From a bacterium (GTDB taxonomy: Bacteria > JAHJDO01), in contig JAUSPT010000100.1 of assembly GCA_030652805.1 (NCBI GenBank), positions 1 to 64,000 of the forward strand: a stretch of DNA of 64,000 nt, written 5' to 3'. Below, one piece after another: positions 17,072-25,068 of the stretch (the first letter of the stretch is position 1; each line of letters opens with the position of its first letter). The notes under the pieces are model-generated. The model was not told the origin of the DNA. It saw only the letters and a list, made by a program, of their open reading frames with translations, and did not search any database. A program made the position numbers and the translations under genes.

Positions 17072-17928
17072 TATTTATCCGGCTCCATCAAGTATTTATC
17101 GTAGTTTTTGTTTCTTTTGTGCGCCTTAACTCGACCTGCAACATGTCCTCCCAGTATTGCTCCTAAATACACAGGATAAAATGGAAGCACAAAAAGATTT
17201 GATGCTTCTCGTCCAACATAGGATCCAAAAGCAGGGAAGAGCACTTTATAAGACTCTAGCTCATTGTCTTTCTCTTTTTTGTAGTATGTATATCTTATAG
17301 CATCTTTGGTTGCTCTGTATTCAAATATTTCTGTCCAGATGGGCACCATATACAGGAGGTTGTAGGTCCCTTTTAGCTTTCGCCGTGAAAAATCCTTTGC
17401 ATGACCACATTCATGATAGGCAATGGATGATAGATTAGAATATATATTTACTGTGTCTGTATACGGATTGTAAGAATCTCCTCCAAATAAAATACCAGGG
17501 TATATCATATAATTAATCCATGCTATTATGCCGAAAGTCCATCTGTATCCTGCGCCTACTCTATAGTTTTTTCTTAATCGTCTAAACTCTCTCATTGGAT
17601 TATATTGATTAATTCGAATCTTAACGTCCCATAAATTATTAGTTTTTAGGTATTCTTCAATATCATCAATTACTCTCTGAGAAATCCAGTGCTTATCAAT
17701 ATTCCAGTTCCATAGAATCAACTTTGAAGGCAAAGAGAAGACATAGTGGCCTAATGCATTTATAATTTTTATTTCTTTCCCTATTTCTATCCGAGGGTAT
17801 CTTGAGTCAGAAACAGGCTCATTTCTTTTACCTACATATGGCTTTCCTTTGATATAATGGCCTGGTGGCGTTGCGCAACTTGAGCAAAAGAATATTGAAA
17901 TAAATACTATAATCAGACATCTTTTCAT
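17071..17928 (-). CDS. Lipoprotein with an HExxH zinc-metallopeptidase motif
   Basis: Predicted lipoprotein of 285 residues: signal peptide with lipobox FCSSC, so Cys18 would be lipidated. The motif YHECGHAKDF has His172-Glu173-xx-His176, the zincin core, and ETHR-like downstream acids lie in TEIFEYRATKDA (Glu200/Glu203), where a gluzincin third ligand is expected. Two hydrophobic stretches (about 131-147 and 228-255) may contact the membrane. It could be a protease or a scaffold that has kept the fold. It is the first gene of the minus-strand envelope operon. No exact family was recognised. Confidence 0.6.
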   Translation of the reverse strand: MKRCLIIVFISIFFCSSCATPPGHYIKGKPYVGKRNEPVSDSRYPRIEIGKEIKIINALGHYVFSLPSKLILWNWNIDKHWISQRVIDDIEEYLKTNNLWDVKIRINQYNPMREFRRLRKNYRVGAGYRWTFGIIAWINYMIYPGILFGGDSYNPYTDTVNIYSNLSSIAYHECGHAKDFSRRKLKGTYNLLYMVPIWTEIFEYRATKDAIRYTYYKKEKDNELESYKVLFPAFGSYVGREASNLFVLPFYPVYLGAILGGHVAGRVKAHKRNKNYDKYLMEPDK

Positions 17929-18068
17929 TTTGCTTTTTTTGCCAATTCCAAATCACTTAGAATATATCACAACAGGCTTCAATCGTCAATTCAGGCAAGG
18001 ATTTTTTTAATTGAATAAATAACTAACCAAGGATAAACTAACAAATAAAAATAAGTTGAAGTAAATAT

Positions 18069-18509
18069 ATGAATCCATTAGTAATTAAAAAACACCCTAA
18101 TAAAATTCTCAGAGAAAAATGCACGCAGGTAGAAAAGATTACGAATAGAGAGAAAAAACTTTTTGACAAGATGTTTCTTACAATGAAATATTTCTGTGGC
18201 ATAGGATTAGCTGCGCCTCAAATTGGTATATCTAAAAGATTAATTGTTGCCTGTGTCGAGGAAAGAACTATAAAATTAGCTAACCCTGAGATTATTGATA
18301 TAAGAGGCTCGGATAATATGGTGGAGGGTTGTTTAAGCATTCCTGATATTACAGTTGATATAAAAAGACCTTTTGAGGTTGTTGTAAAAGGATTAAATGA
18401 GAAGGGAAAAAATATAGAAATAAAGGCTAAAGGACTTTTAGCAAGAGTCTTGCAGCATGAAATAGACCATTTAAAAGGCAGATTAATTATTGATTACAGA
18501 GTTGAATAG
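18069..18509 (+). CDS. def: Peptide deformylase
   Basis: Removes the N-formyl group from nascent proteins. The 146-residue protein has all three family motifs: GIGLAAPQIG (44-53), EGCLS (86-90, Cys88 binds the metal) and QHEIDH (129-134, His130 and His134 bind the metal, Glu131 is catalytic). It is slightly shorter than the E. coli enzyme because the C-terminal helix is trimmed. The next gene starts directly at its stop. No clear ribosome site is visible. Confidence 0.95.
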   Translation: MNPLVIKKHPNKILREKCTQVEKITNREKKLFDKMFLTMKYFCGIGLAAPQIGISKRLIVACVEERTIKLANPEIIDIRGSDNMVEGCLSIPDITVDIKRPFEVVVKGLNEKGKNIEIKAKGLLARVLQHEIDHLKGRLIIDYRVE

Positions 18510-19193
18510 ATGCATATAGCAGAAAACTATCAAATAATTAGAGAAGAAATTCCAGACAACGTAACTATAGTTTTAGCAGGTAAGACAAGGACCAGAGAAG
18601 AGATTGAAGAGGTTATAGATGCTGGAGCGACAGACATTGGGGAAAATTATGTGCAGGAAGCTGAAAAAATGTATGATTCTTTGGGTGAAAAAGCAAAAAA
18701 GATTAGATGGCACATGATAGGATATTTACAAAAAAACAAGATCAACAAAGCGCTTAGAATTTTTGATGTTATACAAACAGTTGATTCTTTAGAAAAGGCA
18801 GTAGCTATTGATAAAAGAGCACAAGGGATAGGGAAAACAGTTTCCGTATATTTAGAAATAAACATTGGCAGCGAAGTGACAAAAGCGGGTGTAAAACCGG
18901 AGTATGAAGTTATTAAAAATTTAGTTAGAGAAATTGCAAAACTTGAACATTTGAGTTTAGAAGGCCTGATGACAATGTGCCCTCGATTGGGGGATCCCGA
19001 AGATTCGAGACCTTATTTCAGAAAAATAAAAGATGTTTTTGAAAGGGTAAAAATGATTAGTCTACCAAGAGTTAAAATGGAGACATTATCTATGGGAATG
19101 TCAAATTCTTACAAGATAGCCATAGAAGAAGGAAGTAATATGATTAGATTAGGAACGGTTGTCTTTGGGGAGAGAAATAATGCCCACTTATGA
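18510..19193 (+). CDS. yggS: YggS/PROSC-family PLP homeostasis protein
   Basis: Monomeric alanine-racemase-like PLP-binding protein, thought to keep free pyridoxal phosphate and amino-acid pools in balance. The 227 residues show the family sequence ENYVQEAEKM near 47, RWHMIGYLQKNK near 68, and LSMGMSNSY-x2-AIEEGSNMIRLG at the C-terminal end, which binds the phosphate. The PLP lysine is in VLAGKTR (about residue 27), where most members have VSKT. The start follows the def stop directly, and the FmdB-type gene overlaps its end. Confidence 0.92.
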   Translation: MHIAENYQIIREEIPDNVTIVLAGKTRTREEIEEVIDAGATDIGENYVQEAEKMYDSLGEKAKKIRWHMIGYLQKNKINKALRIFDVIQTVDSLEKAVAIDKRAQGIGKTVSVYLEINIGSEVTKAGVKPEYEVIKNLVREIAKLEHLSLEGLMTMCPRLGDPEDSRPYFRKIKDVFERVKMISLPRVKMETLSMGMSNSYKIAIEEGSNMIRLGTVVFGERNNAHL

Positions 19194-19407
19194 GTATGAG
19201 TGTTTAAAGTGTGGTTATGAATTTGAGAAATTTCAAAACATGAGTGACGAACCAGTTAAGAAATGTTCGAAATGTAAAGGGAATGTTAGAAGACTAATAG
19301 GTGCTGGAGCAGGAATTATATCCAAAGGATCATCACAGGATATACCATGTTGCGGAATGAATGCTGCCTGTGCCAACGCCAAGTATTGCGAAGGATGCAA
19401 AACCTGA
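19180..19407 (+). CDS. FmdB-family zinc ribbon protein
   Basis: Small protein of 75 residues starting MPTYEYECLKCGYEFE, the signature of the FmdB/CxxC-CxxC family, with a second CSKCKG knuckle forming one zinc ribbon. A cysteine-rich tail (CC-x3-AACANAKYCEGC) could bind a second metal. The chosen ATG matches the family start; an in-frame start seven codons earlier is less likely. GGGGAGA lies seven bases upstream. It overlaps yggS by 14 bases and ends one base before the next gene. Confidence 0.88.
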   Translation: MPTYEYECLKCGYEFEKFQNMSDEPVKKCSKCKGNVRRLIGAGAGIISKGSSQDIPCCGMNAACANAKYCEGCKT

Positions 19408-19408
19408 T

Positions 19409-20038
19409 ATGTTAAGACAAATTTCTAAGGAATTAAAAAGGCATGTTCCGTTTACTATGTTTGGAGCCGTTACAGGCATTATCATCATGGTTATAATGGT
19501 TTTTTCCCATGCTTCCAAGGAGGCTTCTAATGCAATTTTTTACACTTTGCATCCCACCCATGTTGTCTTGAGCGCGTTTGCAACAATATCTATGTATAAA
19601 CTGCATGGAAAAGGCAAGCTCTGGGTGGCAATTCTTATTGGTTATACAGGCTCCATTGGAATAGCTACATTAAGTGATGCTGTAATCCCTTACCTTGGAG
19701 GAGGTTTGCTTAATGTTCCAATGGAATTTCATGCGCCATTTATAGAGACTGCAAAGATGCCATTTATTGGAATTGCAAAATGGAAGATTGTGAACTCTGC
19801 AGCAGTACTTGGAATTGTAATCGGTTATTTAAAACCTAAAACTAAATTTCCGCATTTTGGACATGTTTTATTAAGTACATGGGCATCCTTATTTGGTTTC
19901 ACAGCGTTCGGCATAGCAAATTGGATTCCTTTACTTCCTTTTGTTTTTCTGTTTTTATTCCTCGCAGTTTGGCTACCCTGTTGTGTAAGTGATATTATAT
20001 TTCCTCTTTTATTTGTAAAAGAAAATCAAGAAGATTAG
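19409..20038 (+). CDS. Integral membrane protein of unknown function
   Basis: Not recognised. The 209-residue protein, counted from MLRQISKEL, has five or six hydrophobic segments: about 17-36, 40-60, 70-90, 130-150 and 165-195. Polar residues that may bind a ligand or metal occur at membrane edges: HPTHVVLS, MEFHAPF and a late PCCVSD. A longer in-frame start inside the FmdB gene is possible but would add a non-hydrophobic leader. It follows the zinc-ribbon gene by one base, and the shared cysteine and histidine theme hints at metal handling. That is inference. Confidence 0.6.
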   Translation: MLRQISKELKRHVPFTMFGAVTGIIIMVIMVFSHASKEASNAIFYTLHPTHVVLSAFATISMYKLHGKGKLWVAILIGYTGSIGIATLSDAVIPYLGGGLLNVPMEFHAPFIETAKMPFIGIAKWKIVNSAAVLGIVIGYLKPKTKFPHFGHVLLSTWASLFGFTAFGIANWIPLLPFVFLFLFLAVWLPCCVSDIIFPLLFVKENQED

Positions 20039-20046
20039 AAAACGGG

Positions 20047-20199
20047 ATGAAAAGCTTAATTGAGATGGCAGGAGGTAAATAAAAAGTGAATTGCGCTAAT
20101 ACAAAGGGAATATTCCGTATCATTCAGTCTATTCCTTCAAAAAAAGGCTGGTTGGAGCGTGATAAAAAGGAGGTGATAGACGATGTTAGATCAAAATAA
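20047..20199 (+). pseudogene. Remnant of a BRO/DinD-type antirepressor gene
   Basis: One frame reads MKSLIEMAGGK, a TAA at 20080-20082, then KVNCANTKGIFRIIQSIPSKK. The second part matches the conserved core of BRO/DinD-like phage antirepressors, in which DGK-Y precedes a TKGIFRIIQSIPS segment. The TAA stands where a Tyr codon would be expected, so it looks like a nonsense mutation. The rest of the protein is missing and the frame runs out inside the start of the RhuM gene. It marks the left part of the defence island as a site of decayed phage-type genes. Confidence 0.5.
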
Positions 20200-21235
20200 A
20201 TCACAGCTTATTATTTACCAGACCGAAACAGGTGAAACTAAGATTGACGTGAGGTTCCAAGATGAAACGGTATGGCTGTCTCAACAGTTAATGGCAGAAC
20301 TATTTCGGACAACCAAGCAAAACGTAAGTCTTCATATTAGAAATATTTATGAAGAAGAGGAATTGTCGCCTCAAGCAACTGTCAAGGAATTCTTGACAGT
20401 TCAAAAAGAAGGCGAACGAAAAGTTAGACGTAAAGTAGAATTTTATAATCTCGATATGATTATATCTGTTGGGTATCGCATTAAGTCTAGGGTAGCAACT
20501 CATTTCAGACAATGGGCAACACGTCATTTAAGGGAATATATAGTTAAAGGGTTTGTTTTAGATGATGAGCGGCTTAAGAATCCGAATCAGCCGTTTGATT
20601 ATTATGATGAGTTAATTAGACGTATTCAGGATATACGAACATCCGAACGGCGTTTTTATCAAAAAATCACAGATATTTATGCCACAAGCGTTGACTATGA
20701 CCCAACAAATGAAATGAGTATTGATTTTTTTAAGACCGTTCAAAATAAGATGCATTGGGCGATTACAGGGAAAACCGCTGCAGAAATTATTCATAAAAGA
20801 GCAGACAGTAAGAAAGCAAATATGGGATTAACAAGTTGGCGGGGAGTAAAAATTCGCAAAGATGATGTAGAAATTGCGAAAAACTATTTAGACGAAAAAG
20901 AATTGATGGCTTTAAATAATTTAGTTGAACAATATTTGATTTTTGCAGAGGGACAGGCAATGAGACGTATTCCAATGTATATGAGAGGTTGGATTACTAA
21001 GTTGGATTCCTTTCTGCAACTCAACGAAAGAGAAATATTGATGCACGCAGGGAAAATATCGCATCAGATTGCCATGGAAGCCGCAGAGAAGGAATACGAA
21101 AAATATTCTAAAAAAAGACAGATTGCTTATGACAAAAGAGAAAATTCTTTTGATGTATTAGTTAACGAAACGAAGAAAATAGAAAGTAAAAAAGGGACAC
21201 ATACAATGTTAACATCAAAAATGGTCAGGGGATAG
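20183..21235 (+). CDS. rhuM: RhuM family protein
   Basis: The 350-residue protein matches the RhuM (virulence-associated) family: ETKIDVRFQDETVWL-x-QQLMAELF at the start, the VEFYNLDMIISVGYR core near 92 and FRQWATRHLREYIVKGFVLDD near 112. RhuM proteins are widespread in restriction-modification and other defence loci, but their biochemical role is not established; the N-terminal part resembles a KilA-N/BRO-type DNA-binding unit. AAAAGGAGGTGA supports the start. The sequence after it forms a hairpin with a T-run that can end transcription. Its place between a BRO remnant and a restriction system is typical. Confidence 0.88.
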   Translation: MLDQNKSQLIIYQTETGETKIDVRFQDETVWLSQQLMAELFRTTKQNVSLHIRNIYEEEELSPQATVKEFLTVQKEGERKVRRKVEFYNLDMIISVGYRIKSRVATHFRQWATRHLREYIVKGFVLDDERLKNPNQPFDYYDELIRRIQDIRTSERRFYQKITDIYATSVDYDPTNEMSIDFFKTVQNKMHWAITGKTAAEIIHKRADSKKANMGLTSWRGVKIRKDDVEIAKNYLDEKELMALNNLVEQYLIFAEGQAMRRIPMYMRGWITKLDSFLQLNEREILMHAGKISHQIAMEAAEKEYEKYSKKRQIAYDKRENSFDVLVNETKKIESKKGTHTMLTSKMVRG

Positions 21236-21255
21236 ACGCACCTGTTTGGTAATTG

Positions 21256-21284
21256 TTTGTAGGGGCACAATATCTTGTGCCCTT
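21256..21284 (+). repeat. Palindromic repeat, left copy of a perfect 29-bp inverted pair
   Basis: The unit reads TTTGTAGGGGCACAATATC and continues to CTTGTGCCCTT. Its exact reverse complement is at 27840-27868. The internal palindrome GGGCACAA/TTGTGCCC is followed by a T-run (21283-21289), so this copy can also act as the terminator for rhuM. Confidence 0.9.
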
Positions 21285-21291
21285 TTTTTAT

Positions 21292-21325
21292 GTCATTGCG
21301 AAGAGCGAAGCGATGTGGCAATCTC
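21292..21325 (+). repeat. GTCATTGCGA-type interspersed repeat, left copy
   Basis: A 34-bp unit beginning GTCATTGCGAAGAGCGAAG and ending GGCAATCTC. A diverged copy of the same length lies in inverse orientation at 28118-28151. Repeats with these ends are common in many environmental bacterial genomes. It lies in the gap between rhuM and the RadC fusion gene. Confidence 0.8.
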
Positions 21326-21348
21326 TTCGTAATTCTCCGATTTTCATA

Positions 21349-21381
21349 TTGTAGGGGCGGGGCTTGCCCCCGCCCTTTTTT
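21349..21381 (+). repeat. TTGTAGGGGC palindrome, second left copy
   Basis: TTGTAGGGGC followed by a GC-rich hairpin (GGGCGGGG against CCCCGCCC) and TTTTTT. It has the same outer sequence as the 21256 element with a different palindromic core, and is a possible transcription terminator. The rest of the rhuM-RadC gap (21236-21437) holds only these repeats. Confidence 0.75.
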
Positions 21382-21437
21382 CTTTATGATTTTGGGATGG
21401 TGGAGTATAATTGGAGTTTGAAAGAAGAAGAAAGACT

Positions 21438-23246
21438 ATGCCAAGAATAAAAGATATACCAAAAATTGATCGGCCAAGGGAAAAGTTTCTCAAAAAAGGG
21501 CCAGAGGCTCTTTCTAAAAGTGATCTTTTGGCAATCCTTTTAGGTAGTGGGATAAAGGGCAAAAATGTTAAACAGCTTTCAGAAAATATAATAAAAAAAT
21601 TCGGTAAAAACTTTTTAAATATAACTGTTGATGATTTATTAAAAATTTCAGGAATTGGTCAGGCCAAAGCTTTGCAAATCGCTTCTGCTGTTGCTTTAGT
21701 AAAAAGATATTATGACGAAAAAGAGCCAAAAAGAAATCTCGTTTTATCGGTCAATGACGCAATTGCTTTAACCTCTGACTTAAAAGAAAAGAAAAAAGAA
21801 TATTTGATTTGTCTTTACTTGAATGCAAGAAATGCTTTGCTGAAGAAGGATATTATATCAATCGGTACTCTTGATAAAAGCCTAATTCATCCAAGAGAAA
21901 TTTTTGGTCCTGCCGTAGAATTGCGATCAGCAGGTATTATATTGGTTCACAACCATCCCTCAGGCGATCCGTCACCAAGCAAACAGGATATTGATATTTT
22001 TAACAAGATTATTGAAGCTGGCAAGATAATGGGAGTCAATATTATTGATATTATCATTATTGGCGACGATAAAATCTACAGTTTTTTCAAAGATTTACAG
22101 CAGGGTAAAAGCACTGATTATGTTTCAGACGGCATACAGTATTCGCTTTTTGATTTACTAGAAGCAGAAACATCTGCCTACACTCCCGCAACTACTAAAG
22201 TTAATAAAATTTATTTTTCACTAAAAAAAAGAAATATTGTAGGGAAATTTCAAATACAAAATCGACGTTTTCTTGGGAACAAATATAAACTTCTTGGTTT
22301 CATTGAGGATATTGTTAATGAAAAATGCAATGGATTTAATTCCTTTTGCGATATATTTGCTGGTACTGGCGTTGTAGGCGAGCGGTTTAATGAAAAAGAT
22401 ATAAAAGTTATCAGCAATGATTTATTATTTAGCAATTACTTCCCTCTAAAAACTTTTCTTGGCTCTACACAAATAAACTTGGATACTCTCAAAGAAAAAA
22501 TTGATTTATTGAATGACTTAAAAGTCAATCAAGACAATTATTTTTCTATTCACTACGGTGATACTTATTTTACCTTGGAGAATGCAAGAAAAATAGGTGT
22601 CATTAGAGAAAAGATTGAAGAACTTGCAAGCAATAAAGATGAAAAAGCCGCACTTATAACTGCCTTGCTATACGCTACCGATAAAGTTGCAAATACAGTT
22701 GGACACTATGACGCATATAGAAAAAAATTAGATACAATACAGCCAATACAGCTTTTAGTGCCTGACATTGCTTTAGATAGTAACAGCAATAATGAAGTTC
22801 TACGAGAAGATGCGAATTTACTTATTCGAAAAATATCTTGTGATGTTTTATATATGGATCCGCCTTACAATTCGCGCCAGTATTGTGATGCTTATCATTT
22901 GCTAGAGAATCTTGCAACTTGGAAAAAACCGCAGGTGTATGGAAAGGCAAAAAAAATGGATAGGTCTCGTATAAAAAGCGATTACTGTTTGAAAGCCGCC
23001 ATGAGAGCATTTAATGATTTAATTAAAAATGCAAACTGTAAACATATTTTAATTTCGTATAATAATACTGGTGAATCAAAAGACGGAAGATCAAACGCGC
23101 GTATAAAGGATGAAGAGATTATAAATATACTCAAAAATAAAGGGGATGTTGAAATTTTCGAAAGAGATTATAAAGCTTTTACAACAGGCAAAAGTAATGG
23201 TAATGGAAACACTGAACGTGTCTTTTACTGTAAAGCAACAAAATAA
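21438..23246 (+). CDS. RadC (JAMM)-D12-class adenine DNA methyltransferase fusion
   Basis: 602-residue fusion. Residues 1-225 are a complete RadC/UPF0758 protein: N-terminal helical region, helix-hairpin-helix ISGIGQAKAL (70-79), and JAMM site HNHPSGD (171-177) with Asp184, all metal ligands present. After a linker (about 226-265), residues 270-602 form a D12-type N6-adenine methyltransferase: RRFLGNKYKLL, AdoMet motif FAGTG (307-311) and catalytic DPPYN (474-478). No stop, ATG, GTG or TTG occurs in frame at the junction, so it is one protein. The endonuclease gene starts two bases downstream. It should methylate one strand of the site; the RadC role is unknown. The ATG at the family's usual RadC start is preferred over a TTG nine codons earlier. 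Confidence 0.9.
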   Translation: MPRIKDIPKIDRPREKFLKKGPEALSKSDLLAILLGSGIKGKNVKQLSENIIKKFGKNFLNITVDDLLKISGIGQAKALQIASAVALVKRYYDEKEPKRNLVLSVNDAIALTSDLKEKKKEYLICLYLNARNALLKKDIISIGTLDKSLIHPREIFGPAVELRSAGIILVHNHPSGDPSPSKQDIDIFNKIIEAGKIMGVNIIDIIIIGDDKIYSFFKDLQQGKSTDYVSDGIQYSLFDLLEAETSAYTPATTKVNKIYFSLKKRNIVGKFQIQNRRFLGNKYKLLGFIEDIVNEKCNGFNSFCDIFAGTGVVGERFNEKDIKVISNDLLFSNYFPLKTFLGSTQINLDTLKEKIDLLNDLKVNQDNYFSIHYGDTYFTLENARKIGVIREKIEELASNKDEKAALITALLYATDKVANTVGHYDAYRKKLDTIQPIQLLVPDIALDSNSNNEVLREDANLLIRKISCDVLYMDPPYNSRQYCDAYHLLENLATWKKPQVYGKAKKMDRSRIKSDYCLKAAMRAFNDLIKNANCKHILISYNNTGESKDGRSNARIKDEEIINILKNKGDVEIFERDYKAFTTGKSNGNGNTERVFYCKATK

Positions 23247-23248
23247 CT

Positions 23249-25066
23249 ATGAAAAAACCTTGGTCAATAACAACAACACTTCGGAATCCTGAAAGATTAA
23301 GAAATTTCTTAACTGTTTTACAGCAGCTAGAAAATCTTGAATGGAATTTGGAAAATCAAAAGAAATACCAAATTCTCTTAATCAAAAACAGAATTTATGG
23401 ATATGGAAGCGTGCAATTTTATAATGGATTATTCCAAGAACAAATTGATTTGATAGATGATCAAACAAAAGAAATCCCTTTTGGAAAAGCAGAAGAAATT
23501 TTTAATACAAAAAACTATGAAGACTCAGCCATGAGAGGAAGGCAGTCAATAAATCCTCTCAAAAAAATTGGGCTAGTTTCCATAAAAGATAAAAAAATAT
23601 TCATAACAAGTTTGGGGAAGTCATTTTTAAAAGATGATTTCGATTTTGGAGAAATATTTTTTAGAAGTTTTATAAAATGGCAAATCCCGAATCCTGACAG
23701 CAGTGATTATAAACTTGAAGATGGATATGATATAAAACCATTTATAGGAGTTTTGCATCTTATTCAAAAAGTTAATGAAAAGTCTTTAAAGTTAGGGAAA
23801 AAAGCAAAAGGTATTAGTAAAGGGGAATTTTCTTTATTTGCCCCAACTCTCGTAACTTTTTCAAATATAGATTGTTATGCTAAAAAAATTATTAAATTAA
23901 GAAAGAAAATGGAAGAAAAAACCAAACAAGAACAAAAAACGATTTTTAATAATTATAAGAAAGTTTTTGCACAAGAATTTTTGGAATCATCAAATGTGGA
24001 AGAAACAAACAAACTCTTACAAAATCTAAAAGATTATGGAGATAATGCAATAAGGTATTTTCGTTTAACTCGCTACATTTATATTCGTGGTGGCGGATTT
24101 TATATTGATTTAGAACCAAGAAGATCAATTGAAATTGAAAATTTACTCAGCTTTGATAATGGACAATCAAAAACCTTTAAAAATAAAGAAGAATATTTAG
24201 ACTATATTGCTGACATTTCACAACCAAAACTGTCTTGGGAAACAAAAGAAAAATTTATTGAAATTATTTCTAAACTTCTAGAAGACATAAAATCTTACGA
24301 AGAACAATTAAACATAACCTCAAGAGAAATTTTAGATTTTAAAGATTTGGAAGAAGATTGTCTAAAAAACTATATTACAGAACTAAGACAATATAGAAGA
24401 GAATTACAAGACAAAGAAAATCACTTAAAATCACAAGATATTGAACAAATTGATGAATATATAAAGAATCTCGAAAATATTTTTGATTTTGAAGATAGAC
24501 CAATTTTACTGGAAAAATTATCTGCCCTTGGATTAAACGCTTTAAACGATGCTTTAAAAATCAAACCAAATTACCCTGTTGGGGATGACAATGAGCCGAC
24601 TTTTACAGCGCCAGCCAATACGCCAGATATTGAATGTTTTTATGAGAATTTTAACGCAATTTGTGAGGTAACAATGCTTACGAGCAAGGATCAGTGGTAT
24701 AATGAGGGGCAACCAGTAATGAGGCATTTGAGAGATTTTGAAAGCAAACATCAAGACAAAAAATCTTATTGTTTATTTATAGCTCCAAGACTTCATCGGG
24801 ATACAATCAATACGTTTTGGACAGCTATAAAATATGAATACGAAGGAAGTCCACAAAAAATAATTCCGTTATCAATAAATAATTTTGTATTACTCTTAAA
24901 AATCTTAGTTCAAATAAAATTAGAGAATAAGTTTTTAAGACACAATGAACTTGCACGTTTGTATGATGAAATACTGGATTCCTCAAAATTTTTTAATAAC
25001 TCTAATAAGTGGTTAAGAAATATTCCCAACGCCATTTCTTCATGGCAAAAAGGCCTTAGTTTTTAA
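23249..25066 (+). CDS. AlwI-family type IIS restriction endonuclease
   Basis: 605-residue protein starting KPWSITTTLRNPERLRNFL, the characteristic opening of the AlwI family, whose known members cut or nick at a fixed distance from asymmetric 5-bp sites (AlwI GGATC; PleI/BstNBI-type GAGTC). The C-terminal nuclease region has TPDIECFYENF (about 457-467) and AICEVTML (about 469-476), the acidic pair of a PD-(D/E)XK-like site. The middle is helical and charged and may recognise DNA. It lies between two methylase genes with 2-base gaps on each side, so the three should be one transcript. The exact target cannot be read from sequence. Confidence 0.87.
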   Translation: MKKPWSITTTLRNPERLRNFLTVLQQLENLEWNLENQKKYQILLIKNRIYGYGSVQFYNGLFQEQIDLIDDQTKEIPFGKAEEIFNTKNYEDSAMRGRQSINPLKKIGLVSIKDKKIFITSLGKSFLKDDFDFGEIFFRSFIKWQIPNPDSSDYKLEDGYDIKPFIGVLHLIQKVNEKSLKLGKKAKGISKGEFSLFAPTLVTFSNIDCYAKKIIKLRKKMEEKTKQEQKTIFNNYKKVFAQEFLESSNVEETNKLLQNLKDYGDNAIRYFRLTRYIYIRGGGFYIDLEPRRSIEIENLLSFDNGQSKTFKNKEEYLDYIADISQPKLSWETKEKFIEIISKLLEDIKSYEEQLNITSREILDFKDLEEDCLKNYITELRQYRRELQDKENHLKSQDIEQIDEYIKNLENIFDFEDRPILLEKLSALGLNALNDALKIKPNYPVGDDNEPTFTAPANTPDIECFYENFNAICEVTMLTSKDQWYNEGQPVMRHLRDFESKHQDKKSYCLFIAPRLHRDTINTFWTAIKYEYEGSPQKIIPLSINNFVLLLKILVQIKLENKFLRHNELARLYDEILDSSKFFNNSNKWLRNIPNAISSWQKGLSF

Positions 25067-25068
25067 CT

